Origin: Hyphomicrobiales bacterium | GTDB lineage: Bacteria > Pseudomonadota > Alphaproteobacteria > Rhizobiales > Rhizobiaceae | Length of the DNA stretch: 64,000 bases | Reading direction: 5' to 3' | Assembly: GCA_900468625.1 (NCBI GenBank) | Contig: UBUL01000009.1 | Coordinates: 186,001-250,000 of the forward strand | Shown here: positions 38,401 to 47,258 of the stretch, in pieces | Layout: the number at the start of each line of letters is the position of its first letter | Numbering within the stretch: the first letter of the stretch is position 1 | Made by a program: the position numbers and the translations under genes | The notes under the pieces: model-generated | Databases searched by the model: none | What the model saw: only the letters and a program-made list of their open reading frames with translations | What the model was told of the DNA's origin: nothing

Positions 38401-40344
38401 TTACTCAGCCGCGATGGCGGCCGAGTTCTGGCCTTCTTCCATAAAGGGCTCGGTGCGCACAGGCAGCGCCGGCACGTCCATGTGGTCCGGAGCAAGGCCC
38501 TGCCTGGCACGCGCCACCATCATCTCGAAAGCCGTCTCCAGATGGTGCGTGAAGCGCTCCGCGTCGAAGAGCGGCTTGATGTAGCGATTGGCAGCCAGGA
38601 TCTCCTTGAACTGGGCGACACGTTCAGGCTCGGCGGCGAGCTGCACCGCCATGTCTTCATAGGTTTTGAGGTCGCCGGCCACCAGTTCGGGCAGGCCAAT
38701 GGCATTCAGCAGGCTTTCGCTGACGCGTGAGGCGAAATTCGTGCCCCTCATGGTGAGAACCGGCAGGCCGCCCCAGAGCTGCTCCGAAGTCGTCGTGTGG
38801 CCGTTGACCGGGAAAGTATCCAGGCCGAGATCGGCAAGCTGCTGGCGGTCGATATGATCTTCGTAGCGAATGCGCGTGGTGAAGACGACGCGTTTGCGGC
38901 TGATGCCGCGGGCTTCCATGCGCGACCAGATATTGGCCTCTGTGCGGGGGCCGTTGCACAGGAGCCAGAGCACGCTGTTCTTACTGCGCTTGAGGATGTT
39001 GCACCACACGTCGACCATCTGCGAGGTGATCTTGCGGTTGCCGTTGAAGGACGCAAACACGAAGGCGCCCTCGGGCAGCCCGTGCTGCGCGCGGGTTGCC
39101 GGCCGCGGCTTCGGGCGGTTGAGCGGGTCGTTCGGCTGATAGCACTCGGGCAGGCGGCAGAACTTCTCGTGGAAGTGCTCTCTGGAGTGATCCGGCAGCA
39201 CATGGTGATCGCCGACGATGTAATCGAGATCGATGTTGACGGTCGTGCCGGGAAAGCCCAGCCATGCGACCTGGATCGGGGCGGCCATGTAATTGAGGAT
39301 GTAGGCGCGGCTCTCCTTGGTATGGCCCTTGAGGTCCACCAGGATGTCGATCTGGCGGTTGCGGATGGCCTCTGCCGCCGCCTTGTTGGAAAGGCCGCGT
39401 ATATCGACAGTCGTGCCCAGGCTGGAATAGTCGAATGCTTCTTCTTCCTGGTGGGCCGGATTCGAGTGATCGAAGAGCGTGATTTCGAACCGGTTCCTGT
39501 CGTGCAGCTCAAGAACGCGCTGCATCAGCTTCATCGTTGCGTGGCCGGGCCAGAAGTCGGACGAAAGATAGCCGATGCGGATCTTGCTGCCCCAGCTATG
39601 CGGCAGGTTGCGGCGAGCCTCCGCATGGCCTGGCGGCAACGGATCGGTGTCGTGGATTGCGAGCTTGTTGATCGCCTCGTCGCCGCACCAGTGGAGATGG
39701 AAGAAGGGATTGTCGGGAATGACGTGGTCGAGCTTGCCTTGAGCCAGTGAGGCCATGACGGGTGCCATATGTTTGTCTACGGCCGCCAAGTCCGATATCT
39801 CGCGCGCGAAGATCAGATAGAGTGCGCGGAAGATGACGTTGTCGGGGTGCTTCTTGAACAACGTCGTGACGATGTGCCGGTTGCTTTCGTCATAGAGATC
39901 GTCGGTCAGCAACTGTGCGGCCATTTGGCGATGCTTGATTTCCGGTCCTTCCACGAGCACCGTCTTGAAGGCGGTCAGCAGCTCCTTTTGCTGACGGCCG
40001 AGGAAAATGCGGCTGAGGACGAAGGCAAGATCAGGGTCTTTGAGTGCCAGAGGCAGGATCAGGCTTCCGACGGCGAGAGCCTGGTCGTCGTTGCCGCAAT
40101 CGCCATGCAGCAGCAAGGCTTCCCGAAGATATTCGTCACGTTGGGGTTTTTGCCGGCCAGCCAGCTCGTAGGCACTCGCTGCATCCGATCTGAAGCCAAG
40201 TTTGAGCAGCGTCTTTGCAAGCAACGCATAGGTCTTCGGCGATCGGTCGATGTTCAGCAGCTCGTTCAACGTTTCGAGTGCGCGCGTATATTGCCCCTTC
40301 TGATAGAAGCCGGACGCTGTCACAAAGGCGTTATTCGTATTCAC
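38401..40344 (-). CDS. TPR-GT41 glycosyltransferase (O-GlcNAc-transferase-like), candidate flagellin modifier
   Basis: 647 residues. The N-terminal half is helical, TPR-like (GFYQKGQYTRALETLNELLN). The C-terminal half is the SPINDLY/O-GlcNAc-transferase (GT41) catalytic region: KIRIGYLSSDFWPGHATMKL, ILVDLKGHTKESRAYILNYM, PIQVAWLGFPGTT, FASFNGNRKIT, and the nucleotide-sugar site GHTTTSEQLWGGLPVLTMRG. GT41 enzymes put a sugar on Ser/Thr of proteins. Its place next to flaA suggests flagellin as target (inference; flagellin glycosylation is known in R. leguminosarum). The start is likely GTG at 40344, with GGAG 9 nt upstream, rather than TTG 40350. Confidence 0.82.
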   Translation of the reverse strand: MNTNNAFVTASGFYQKGQYTRALETLNELLNIDRSPKTYALLAKTLLKLGFRSDAASAYELAGRQKPQRDEYLREALLLHGDCGNDDQALAVGSLILPLALKDPDLAFVLSRIFLGRQQKELLTAFKTVLVEGPEIKHRQMAAQLLTDDLYDESNRHIVTTLFKKHPDNVIFRALYLIFAREISDLAAVDKHMAPVMASLAQGKLDHVIPDNPFFHLHWCGDEAINKLAIHDTDPLPPGHAEARRNLPHSWGSKIRIGYLSSDFWPGHATMKLMQRVLELHDRNRFEITLFDHSNPAHQEEEAFDYSSLGTTVDIRGLSNKAAAEAIRNRQIDILVDLKGHTKESRAYILNYMAAPIQVAWLGFPGTTVNIDLDYIVGDHHVLPDHSREHFHEKFCRLPECYQPNDPLNRPKPRPATRAQHGLPEGAFVFASFNGNRKITSQMVDVWCNILKRSKNSVLWLLCNGPRTEANIWSRMEARGISRKRVVFTTRIRYEDHIDRQQLADLGLDTFPVNGHTTTSEQLWGGLPVLTMRGTNFASRVSESLLNAIGLPELVAGDLKTYEDMAVQLAAEPERVAQFKEILAANRYIKPLFDAERFTHHLETAFEMMVARARQGLAPDHMDVPALPVRTEPFMEEGQNSAAIAAE

Positions 40345-40350
40345 GAGCAA

Positions 40351-40673
40351 GAACTCCGAGCGAAATGTTGACTGGCTCCCGCCAAAGGTCGAGGGCCGGC
40401 ATCATGGATTCGCCCGATGATCTCTCACGGAGCTTGCCTGAAACCGAAGCAGCGATCGAAAAGGTCTTTACGCATTTTTAGCTACGTTCCGGAGAGCCGT
40501 TTCCCTGCGGGTCGAGTTTAAGAAATTGGCAAGCAATGAATGCGAAGTTCCTCGCGACATGACGGGTTTGGTCCTCTAGGAAATGGATCGAGGGGCATGA
40601 AGCTGCTCCGTCATCGCCGGTATTCCCAGTCCGGTATGTCCTCCTTTTGTATCCAGTTTCCAGGGGACACTCT
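40351..40673. promoter_or_regulatory. Divergent region between the GT41 gene and flaA
   Basis: 323 bases carrying the flaA promoter and leader. I found no TTAA-N7-TTAA box here, unlike upstream of flaB and flaC. A 25-codon frame (40404-40481, starting MDSPDDLSRS) has no good ribosome-binding site. The AGGGGACA leader before flaA is nearly the same as the AAGGGGCACC before flaB. Confidence 0.4.
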
Positions 40674-41588
40674 ATGACCAGCATTCTTACCAACAATTCC
40701 GCAATGGCCGCCCTCCAGACGCTGCGCGGCATCAGCTCCAACCTGCAGAGCACCCAGCAGGCTGTTTCGTCCGGCCTGCGCATTTCGAAGGCTTCGGACA
40801 ACGCCGCCTACTGGTCGATCGCCACCAGCATGAAGTCCGACAACAGCGCTCTCGGCGCCGTTTCCGACGCTCTGGGCCTCGGCGCCGCCAAGGTTGACAC
40901 CGCATCGACCGCTGTTACCAGCGCCATCGACATCGTCGGCCAGATCAAGGACAAGCTCGTCACCGCGATGGAACCGTCGGTCGACAAGAAGTCCGTTCAG
41001 GAAGAGATCGGCCAGCTGCAGCAGCAGCTGCAGAGCGTCGCCCAGTCGGCTTCGTTCAACGGCGAAAACTGGGTCATGGCTCAGAACAACGCTTCCGCTT
41101 CGGTCGTCTCCTCCTTCATCCGCGGCACCAACGGCACCGTTTCGGTCAGCTCGACCTCCTACGCCTTCAACACCGGCGCAACCGGTAACGTTCTGTTCGG
41201 CGCGAACGCAAGCGGCACGATCGACACGACCTCGGGCATCCTCGGCACCAAGGACTCCACGGCCAACGCTTCGGTCTTCAGCCTCAACATCATCGGCATG
41301 ACCGGTGGCCAGATCTCCAGCGCGCTCAACATGGTTCAGACCGCTCTGAACTCCATGACCAGCATGAACTCCCGCCTCGGCTCGATCTCGTCGCGCATCG
41401 ACCTGCAGACGAGCTTCGCTTCTTCGCTCTCCAGCTCGATCCAGTCGGGCGTCGGCAAGCTGGTTGATGCCAACATGGAGCAGGAATCGAGCAAGCTGTC
41501 CGCTCTGCAGACGCAGCAGCAGCTGGCCGTCCAGTCGCTCTCGATCGCCAACTCCTCGACCCAGTCGATCCTGTCGCTCTTCCGTTAA
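40674..41588 (+). CDS. flaA: Flagellin FlaA
   Basis: 304 residues. The N-terminal D0/D1 part is MTSILTNNSAMAALQTLRGI ... VSSGLRISKASDNAAYWSIA, and the C-terminal D1/D0 part is LVDANMEQESSKLSALQTQQ ... SIANSSTQSILSLFR. The short Ser/Thr-rich variable region is about 130-220. The start at 40674 is set by homology to flaB and has AGGGGA at 7-8 nt. First and probably principal flagellin, by analogy with S. meliloti. Confidence 0.96.
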   Translation: MTSILTNNSAMAALQTLRGISSNLQSTQQAVSSGLRISKASDNAAYWSIATSMKSDNSALGAVSDALGLGAAKVDTASTAVTSAIDIVGQIKDKLVTAMEPSVDKKSVQEEIGQLQQQLQSVAQSASFNGENWVMAQNNASASVVSSFIRGTNGTVSVSSTSYAFNTGATGNVLFGANASGTIDTTSGILGTKDSTANASVFSLNIIGMTGGQISSALNMVQTALNSMTSMNSRLGSISSRIDLQTSFASSLSSSIQSGVGKLVDANMEQESSKLSALQTQQQLAVQSLSIANSSTQSILSLFR

Positions 41589-41596
41589 TAAGAAGC

Positions 41597-41615
41597 ACCG
41601 GCGCACCGCGCCGGT
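41597..41615 (+). terminator. Hairpin 8 bases after flaA
   Basis: Stem ACCGGCG / CGCCGGT with loop CACCG, no T-run. It may protect the 3' end of flaA mRNA, with the main stop at 41638. Confidence 0.5.
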
Positions 41616-41637
41616 CGCATACAGGACGAATTACGCC

Positions 41638-41672
41638 ACCGCGCCTTCTCCGGAGGGCGCGGTTTTCGTTTT
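41638..41672 (+). terminator. flaA terminator
   Basis: Stem ACCGCGCC / GGCGCGGT with a 10-base loop, followed by TTTCGTTTT. It lies between the convergent flaA and ATP-grasp genes. Confidence 0.85.
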
Positions 41673-41698
41673 GGTCCAGCGCGCTGGCGTCAACCGGC

Positions 41699-42967
41699 TT
41701 AGGACACCTTTGCCGGGGCCGTCGCAGCCGCAGCCCTTTGCCTGACGGCATCGACGAAACCGTCAAACAGCTTGCGCATCGCGACCTGCTTGTAGGGATA
41801 GATGAAAGGATCATCCATATTGTGGACGACCATTGCGACGTCGAGTTCGAACACCAGCAGGCGACCATCCGGCAACTCCGCGCAATCGATGCCGAAATAG
41901 TCGAGATCGATATGGCGGCACAGGGCCGCAAAGCTCTCCTTGTGGCGAACAGCAAAATCGTGATCGAAATCCTCCATCCAGGCTTGCTCCACGGCGCGCT
42001 TTGCTGCGCTCTGGGCCATGCCGGCGCTCAGATAGTGAACGATCCAATGATCCGAGAGCGCCATGTGGCTGGCGAAAGCCTTGCCGTTGATGAACACGAT
42101 CCGCTGCTTGTTGTAGAGGCCGTCGGAACCTCGAAAATCGATAAAGGGCGCAACGTAGAGTTCCGGAACAGGATGGATCTCCAGAAAGGCGGCAAGTTCA
42201 GCGGAGTCGGTGATGCGTTCCATGCCGTTACCGGCATGTGTGCTGATTGGGCGCACGACGAGCGGGTAGGCGAGACCCGGAGCGCAGGCGTCCAGTCGCT
42301 TCGCGCGCGTAGCGACGGCCGTAAGATCGGCATGCGAAACGCGATAGGTAAAGGGCGAAAGGATGGAAGGCTCATTCGCCAGCATGCCGCTCACGCCATC
42401 GCGCGTCAGCCTGGCGATCAGTTCCGGATTGCGGTTCATGACGGTGCCGTCGAACTCGGCAAGCAGCTTCTGCATGTGGGCGAGAAGAGGAGTGTTCTCC
42501 GTCGATTCGCCGATCGCCATGAAGGCGACGTCGTGCTCCGGCAGGTCGGCGAGCGCAGTGGTCTCCAGGTCGACATAGCGCAGCCACAGCACGCAGTTGC
42601 TGTCCGCCAGCAGAAAATCGAGCGGCGTATTGGCCATGAAATCGCCTTCCGTGACGAAGGCCAGCAGGCGCGGACCGGTGCCGTCGCCATGAACCGCATA
42701 GAAGTCGCGGCGCATTTGCACGGCGCTCTTCAGGATCTGACGGGCTTCCTCGGTGCGGCCGAGCGTTTGCAGGATCGTCGCCATGTCCAGAAGTGCGGCG
42801 GCGTCGGTCGGATCTGCCGTCACGCGCTGCATGAGTTCGTTCCACAGCGGCGTCACGTCGCGGCCGGCATAGACGAGCGAGACGATTCTCTGCATGCCGA
42901 GAATTTGCGGAGTGGCCGACATGTTGGGCAAGGCCTGGTCGGTGACGGGGACTTTGGTCATCAGCAT
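41699..42967 (-). CDS. TPR plus ATP-grasp protein in the flagellin region
   Basis: 422 residues. A short helical TPR segment (ALLDMATILQTLGRTEEARQ) precedes a region with the ATP-grasp pattern: YPLVVRPISTHAGNGMERIT (ATP-binding strand), ELYVAPFIDFRGSDGLYNKQ, and ELPDGRLLVFELDVAMVVHN (metal-binding acidic end). ATP-grasp enzymes join a carboxylate to an amine or similar nucleophile. It overlaps the decarboxylase upstream by 7 bases on the same strand, so the two are coupled. Substrate unknown. A flagellin or flagellin-glycan role is only suggested by location. Confidence 0.75.
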   Translation of the reverse strand: MLMTKVPVTDQALPNMSATPQILGMQRIVSLVYAGRDVTPLWNELMQRVTADPTDAAALLDMATILQTLGRTEEARQILKSAVQMRRDFYAVHGDGTGPRLLAFVTEGDFMANTPLDFLLADSNCVLWLRYVDLETTALADLPEHDVAFMAIGESTENTPLLAHMQKLLAEFDGTVMNRNPELIARLTRDGVSGMLANEPSILSPFTYRVSHADLTAVATRAKRLDACAPGLAYPLVVRPISTHAGNGMERITDSAELAAFLEIHPVPELYVAPFIDFRGSDGLYNKQRIVFINGKAFASHMALSDHWIVHYLSAGMAQSAAKRAVEQAWMEDFDHDFAVRHKESFAALCRHIDLDYFGIDCAELPDGRLLVFELDVAMVVHNMDDPFIYPYKQVAMRKLFDGFVDAVRQRAAAATAPAKVS

Positions 42968-44448
42968 TGGGGGAGATCCTGTCTGGAGCCGATTGTCAAA
43001 ACGCTGTGAACGAGCGCGTCGATATCTGCCTGGCTAGTCCGGTGGTTCACGATCGCGGCGCGGATTGCCGGTTGTCCGTTCACATGCGTCAGGGATGGAG
43101 CGACACGGCCTTCGGCGTGAAGACGCTCGACGATATGGGAATTGACGGATGGCGGCATCGTTCCGTCGGCTCCGACATAGGCGAAGCAGACGATATTGAG
43201 GGCGACGGGAGCGAGCAGTTTCAGCGCCGGTTCCTGCTCGATGTGCTGCGCAAGCGTGAGGGCAAGCCTGCAATTGGCGCTCATTGCCTCTCCCAGAGCT
43301 TTGACGCCATAGGTTTTCAGCGTAAACCAGGTCTTCAGCGCCCTGAAGCCGCGCGACAGATCCGGGCCGTAATCGCAGGGCCACCAGTCTCCGCCTGCAA
43401 GGCCGGTGGCTGCCCGGCTGAGATAGGCGGCATCCGAAGCAAAGGTCTGCCGCTGCCACTCGCCGTCGCGCACGAGCAGGAATCCCGCATCGTAGGGCAC
43501 CTGGCCCCATTTGTGGAAATCGAAGGCGAGCGAATCGCAGGTCTCTATCCCTGCAAGCAGATGTGCGAGGTCCGGGCTGAGAATGCCGAGGGCACCCAGC
43601 GCGCCATCGACATGAAAATGAAGATCGTAGGCATCCGCGATACCACGCAGGGCCGCGAGGTCGTCTATCGCGCCGGTATTGACCGTTCCTGCGCTTCCGA
43701 TGACGAGGAACGGCGTATATCCCTGCTGCCGGTCCAGGACGATTGCCTGCTCCAGCGCCCCGATATCGATCTTGCCGGCAGCATCGACCGCAACGCCCCG
43801 CAGCCGATTGCTGCCGATGCCGGACATTTCGAAGGCCCGGGGGACGCAACCATGCACCTCGCTCGACGCATAGGCCACCAGTCGCGATTCGTCGGAAAGG
43901 CCGGTTGCGCGTATGTCACGGCCGAGCTTGCGGCATCTGGCGATCTGCACGGCGACGAAATTGGCCTGTGAGGCACCGGTCAGGAATATGCCGCCCGCCG
44001 TTTCCGGAAAGGAGAATATCTGACGCGTCCAGCGGATGATCTGGCGCTCGACCTCGATCGGCATGTGGTCGCGTCCGCCGAGATTGGCGTTCAGTCCGCC
44101 GGCCAGCATTTCCGCCAGCATTCCGGCCGCCGTGCCGCCGCCTTGGACCCAGCCCATGAAGCCAGGGTGAATGTTGCCGCTGCCATAAGGCAGGATATTC
44201 TGCCGAAAGATGGCGTGGACATCCGCAAGATCGCTGGCCTCCACAGGCAACGGCGCATCGAACAGCGCGCGCGCGGAGGAAGGGGCATGCTGCCAGACCG
44301 GTCTTGCGTCCAGCGTCTGGAGATGATCGAACATGTCGTCGAGCATCTGATGACCCTGCTTGCGCAAGGTCTGCCAGTCGTCGGGGTCGAGGCTCGTTCG
44401 CGCCTGGCGATCGATCGCCGCCCGCCCGGCATCCTGCAAACTGAACAT
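42961..44448 (-). CDS. PLP-dependent group II amino-acid decarboxylase
   Basis: 495 residues of the aromatic-L-amino-acid / diaminobutyrate / glutamate decarboxylase family. Recognisable are GFMGWVQGGGTAAGMLAEML, IFLTGASQANFVA, the PLP-ring-stacking region SSEVHGCVPRAFEMSG, the cofactor-binding Asp in LHFHVDGALGA and the Schiff-base lysine in FDFHKWGQVPYDAG. It should decarboxylate an amino acid to an amine, but which one cannot be told. The start at 44448 (MFSLQDAGRAAIDRQARTSL) has GAGG 6 nt upstream; the longer frame to 44646 is not homologous. It is divergent from flaB. Confidence 0.82.
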   Translation of the reverse strand: MFSLQDAGRAAIDRQARTSLDPDDWQTLRKQGHQMLDDMFDHLQTLDARPVWQHAPSSARALFDAPLPVEASDLADVHAIFRQNILPYGSGNIHPGFMGWVQGGGTAAGMLAEMLAGGLNANLGGRDHMPIEVERQIIRWTRQIFSFPETAGGIFLTGASQANFVAVQIARCRKLGRDIRATGLSDESRLVAYASSEVHGCVPRAFEMSGIGSNRLRGVAVDAAGKIDIGALEQAIVLDRQQGYTPFLVIGSAGTVNTGAIDDLAALRGIADAYDLHFHVDGALGALGILSPDLAHLLAGIETCDSLAFDFHKWGQVPYDAGFLLVRDGEWQRQTFASDAAYLSRAATGLAGGDWWPCDYGPDLSRGFRALKTWFTLKTYGVKALGEAMSANCRLALTLAQHIEQEPALKLLAPVALNIVCFAYVGADGTMPPSVNSHIVERLHAEGRVAPSLTHVNGQPAIRAAIVNHRTSQADIDALVHSVLTIGSRQDLPQC

Positions 44449-44703
44449 CTCAACCTCGTATATGGCCCGGCCGTCTCTCGCCCGACATCGGACGGATCGC
44501 CGTAATGCTACGACGCGCAAGATGGCGCGAGGCTGACTTGTGCGCCCCGAAAGGCGCCGGACCGCGATATCGGAGCGGAAATCGAGGCCTTTTACACGCT
44601 CCACGCAGGCTGCAGGGTCAGGCTCAATGAAGGATGGCCCGAGCAACGCCGCAATATCGGTCCGTCAGGGCGAACATGATTCCGTTAACTTTCGCGGACG
44701 GGG

Positions 44704-44718
44704 TTAACCTTTTGTTAA
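44704..44718 (+). promoter_or_regulatory. Candidate CtrA box upstream of flaB
   Basis: TTAA-CCTTTTG-TTAA matches the alphaproteobacterial CtrA consensus TTAA-N7-TTAA exactly. It lies about 140 bases before the flaB start. Confidence 0.6.
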
Positions 44719-44765
44719 TCCTATTGCTGTCAGTTGCAGCTAACGCAACGGTTGGTTAACCTCTC

Positions 44766-44781
44766 CTAAGGGGCGGTTAAC
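44766..44781 (+). promoter_or_regulatory. Second CtrA-like box upstream of flaB
   Basis: CTAA-GGGGCGG-TTAAC has one mismatch to TTAA-N7-TTAAC. It also overlaps TTAA-CCTCTCC-TAAG starting at 44756, so the site may be read in two registers. It lies 78 bases before flaB. Confidence 0.45.
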
Positions 44782-44858
44782 AAGCATGAGGCTGATTGCC
44801 GTTCCCGGCCGCAGACCGGAATGTCCCTTCCAAATTCAGCCACAAGGGGCACCTCCCG

Positions 44859-45779
44859 ATGACCAGCATCCTCACCAACGACGCGGCGATGTCCGCACTT
44901 CAGACTCTGCGCACGATCAACACCAATCTGCAGGATACGCAAAGCCGCGTTTCCTCAGGCTACCGGGTCGCCAAGGCGTCCGACAATGCCGCCTATTGGT
45001 CGATTGCGACCACCATGCGCTCCGACAACAGCGCGCTTTCCGCGGTTTCGGACGCATTGGGCCTTGGTGCCGCAAAGGTCGATACGGCCTATACGGCGAT
45101 GGACAACGCCATCGGCGTCGTGCAGCAGATCAAGAACAAGCTTGTCGCCGCAACCGAAAACAGCGTCTCCAAGGCGGACGTTCAGGAAGAAATCACGCAG
45201 CTCCAGCAGCAGTTGGAAAGCATCGCCCAATCCGCATCCTTCTCCGGGCAGAACTGGATGTTTGCGGCCAACGGCGCTTCGGCCTCCGTCGTTTCCTCCT
45301 TCGTCCGCAACAATAACGGCACGGTTGCCGTCAACAGCACCAGCTACAGCTTCGATACCGGGTCGCAGGGCAACGTCCTGTTCGGTGCGAACGGCAGCGG
45401 CTCGATCGATACGAGCTCCGGTATTCTGGGCTCCACGCAGAATATCAGCGGCAAATCCTATTCTGTGTTCAGCCTCGATATCACCAATATGACGAGCGGC
45501 GATATCGGCAACGCGATGAACCTCGTTCAGGGCGCCCTCAATGCCATGAACAGCACGGCCTCGCAGCTTGGCTCGCTTTCGACCCGCATCGATCTGCAGA
45601 CCAGCTTCGTCTCCACCCTGCGCGATACGATCGATTCGGGCGTCGGCAAGCTCGTCGATGCCAATATGGAAGAGGAATCGAGCAGGCTGTCGGCTCTGCA
45701 GACGCAGCAGCAGCTGGCGATCCAGTCGCTGCAGATTGCCAACAACAGCGCGCAGAATGTTCTGGCCCTCTTCAAGTGA
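44859..45779 (+). CDS. flaB: Flagellin FlaB
   Basis: 306 residues, clearly paralogous to FlaA: MTSILTNDAAMSALQTLRTI at the start, KASDNAAYWSIATTMRSDNS, and the end LQIANNSAQNVLALFK. The variable region (about 150-230) contains a short insertion compared with FlaA. Start at 44859, same leader as flaA. In rhizobia secondary flagellins combine with FlaA in a complex filament. Confidence 0.95.
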   Translation: MTSILTNDAAMSALQTLRTINTNLQDTQSRVSSGYRVAKASDNAAYWSIATTMRSDNSALSAVSDALGLGAAKVDTAYTAMDNAIGVVQQIKNKLVAATENSVSKADVQEEITQLQQQLESIAQSASFSGQNWMFAANGASASVVSSFVRNNNGTVAVNSTSYSFDTGSQGNVLFGANGSGSIDTSSGILGSTQNISGKSYSVFSLDITNMTSGDIGNAMNLVQGALNAMNSTASQLGSLSTRIDLQTSFVSTLRDTIDSGVGKLVDANMEEESSRLSALQTQQQLAIQSLQIANNSAQNVLALFK

Positions 45780-45837
45780 GCCTTGACTGGAGCTTGCGTC
45801 GAGATGGCGCGCCGGCATTTCTCTCTTGTCGCCGTGC

Positions 45838-45853
45838 ATAAGCTTTTGTTAAC
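45838..45853 (+). promoter_or_regulatory. CtrA-like box upstream of flaC
   Basis: ATAA-GCTTTTG-TTAAC, one mismatch to TTAA-N7-TTAAC, in the flaB-flaC gap about 185 bases before the flaC start. Confidence 0.4.
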
Positions 45854-46036
45854 GTTGCCACCAATTGATTTGCAATCTTTGCGCAGGGTCCGGCCTTCGA
45901 TCTTTTTCAGAACGATAGCCGGGCTTTGTTTTAGCGACGGGCCGCGCTGGAATATTTCCCGCTGGCGGGCATGAGGCCAATCGTTGCTGCCGGATCGGCC
46001 CGGTTTGCCAATCCCAATGGAATTACGGATTTTCTG

Positions 46037-47011
46037 ATGAGCAATGTGACGACGAATCCTGCCGCGTCGGCGGCGCTGACCGTGTTGCGCGGAATCAACA
46101 AAGATCTCGGTGTCGTGCAGCAGCAGGTCTCGTCCGGTTACCGCATCAAGACAGCGAGCGACGATCCCACCTATTGGTCGATGGCGACCACGATGCGCTC
46201 GGACCAGAGCAGCCTTTCCACGATCTCGGATGCGCTCGGTCTAGGCTCTTCAAAGGTCGATACCGCATCCACCGCCATGGATTCCGTCGTAAGCCTGTTG
46301 ACCCAGATCCAGTCCAAGCTGGTTTCGGCAAAAGAGCCGGGCACGGACAAGAACGCCGTCAACGCCGATATCCAGCAGCTCAAGAACCAGCTTCAATCCG
46401 TTACCCAGTCCGCGTCCTTTTCCGGCGAAAACTGGCTCTACAACACCGCCGAGCAGCCCAATACGCAGCAATCCGTCATCAGCAATTTCACGCGCGGCGC
46501 GGGCGGACAGGTTAGCCTTACGACCATCGGCTACGACAGCTCCAAGACCCTGATGATCGATACCGTCAACCCCCAACGGGGCTTGCTGACGATGAACGTC
46601 GATGCCAGCACATTCGATACTTCGGGCAGCGGCACCGCCCGCAACTATTACCTCCTCACAGCCGACGGCGGCTCGGCACCGTCGGGCGGAGCGGAGATCG
46701 CGATCTCCGGCAGCACGACGGATGCCCAACTGACCGATATGATCAACGTCACGAATTCGCTCCTGAAGTCCGCGACGTCGGCGGATTCGACGCTGGGGCT
46801 GATGAAATCCAATATCAACGACCAGTCGGATTACGTTTCCAAGCTCACCGACACTATCAAGAGCAGCGTCGGCGATCTCGTCGATACGAATATGGAAGAG
46901 GCGGCCGTGCGGCAGAGTTCTCTGCAGACGGCCCAGCAGATGGGTGTCCAGTCGTTGTCGATCGCCAACAGCATGGCGAGCAAGATATTGATTATCCTGC
47001 AGTCGAAGTGA
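46037..47011 (+). CDS. flaC: Flagellin FlaC (divergent)
   Basis: 324 residues. Same D0/D1 frame as FlaA and FlaB (AALTVLRGINKDLGVVQQQV, DDPTYWSMATTMRSDQSSLS, and the end QSLSIANSMASKILIILQSK) but more diverged, with DDPTYWSMA for DNAAYWSIA and a variable region about 20 residues longer (TTIGYDSSKTLMIDTVNPQR). The start at 46037 is set by homology, with a weak ACGGA upstream. Confidence 0.9.
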   Translation: MSNVTTNPAASAALTVLRGINKDLGVVQQQVSSGYRIKTASDDPTYWSMATTMRSDQSSLSTISDALGLGSSKVDTASTAMDSVVSLLTQIQSKLVSAKEPGTDKNAVNADIQQLKNQLQSVTQSASFSGENWLYNTAEQPNTQQSVISNFTRGAGGQVSLTTIGYDSSKTLMIDTVNPQRGLLTMNVDASTFDTSGSGTARNYYLLTADGGSAPSGGAEIAISGSTTDAQLTDMINVTNSLLKSATSADSTLGLMKSNINDQSDYVSKLTDTIKSSVGDLVDTNMEEAAVRQSSLQTAQQMGVQSLSIANSMASKILIILQSK

Positions 47012-47018
47012 TCTTTCG

Positions 47019-47045
47019 GCGGCGTTGCCGGATCGGCAATGCCGC
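47019..47045 (+). terminator. Hairpin after flaC
   Basis: An 11-pair stem (GCGGCGTTGCC / GGCAATGCCGC, one G-T pair), loop GGATC, 8 bases after the flaC stop and without a T-run. Confidence 0.5.
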
Positions 47046-47258
47046 ATCGCATTCATCCTCGCACAAGTTTGGCTGCCTAGGGTCGCTCGCAGTGGCTTGG
47101 TTGCGCAAAGTGCCGATGACATCGGTCATTTCCTCGCGCGCAACCAGAGGACGGGAAACCGGAAGCGTGATGATCGACGTTTTGAGAATGGGAATGGATC
47201 GGCTCCTTGTTGGCATCGGCTTGCAGCGTCTTTGCGATGCGAGCGGGGGGATGAGCGC

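Larger units (their letters stand above)
44449..44858. promoter_or_regulatory. Divergent region between the decarboxylase and flaB
   Basis: 410 bases. The last 180 are AT-richer and carry four GTTAAC hexamers (44684, 44703, 44755, 44776) and two CtrA-like boxes described separately. It probably includes both promoters. No RNA gene was recognised. Confidence 0.6.

Noticed and set aside
38302..38450. A short frame starting MKPSESCSQLSV inside the palindromic element after fliP
   Set aside because: It starts in the repeat and runs antisense into the GT41 gene.
40404..40481. A 25-codon frame before flaA
   Set aside because: No ribosome-binding site and no reason beyond its being open.
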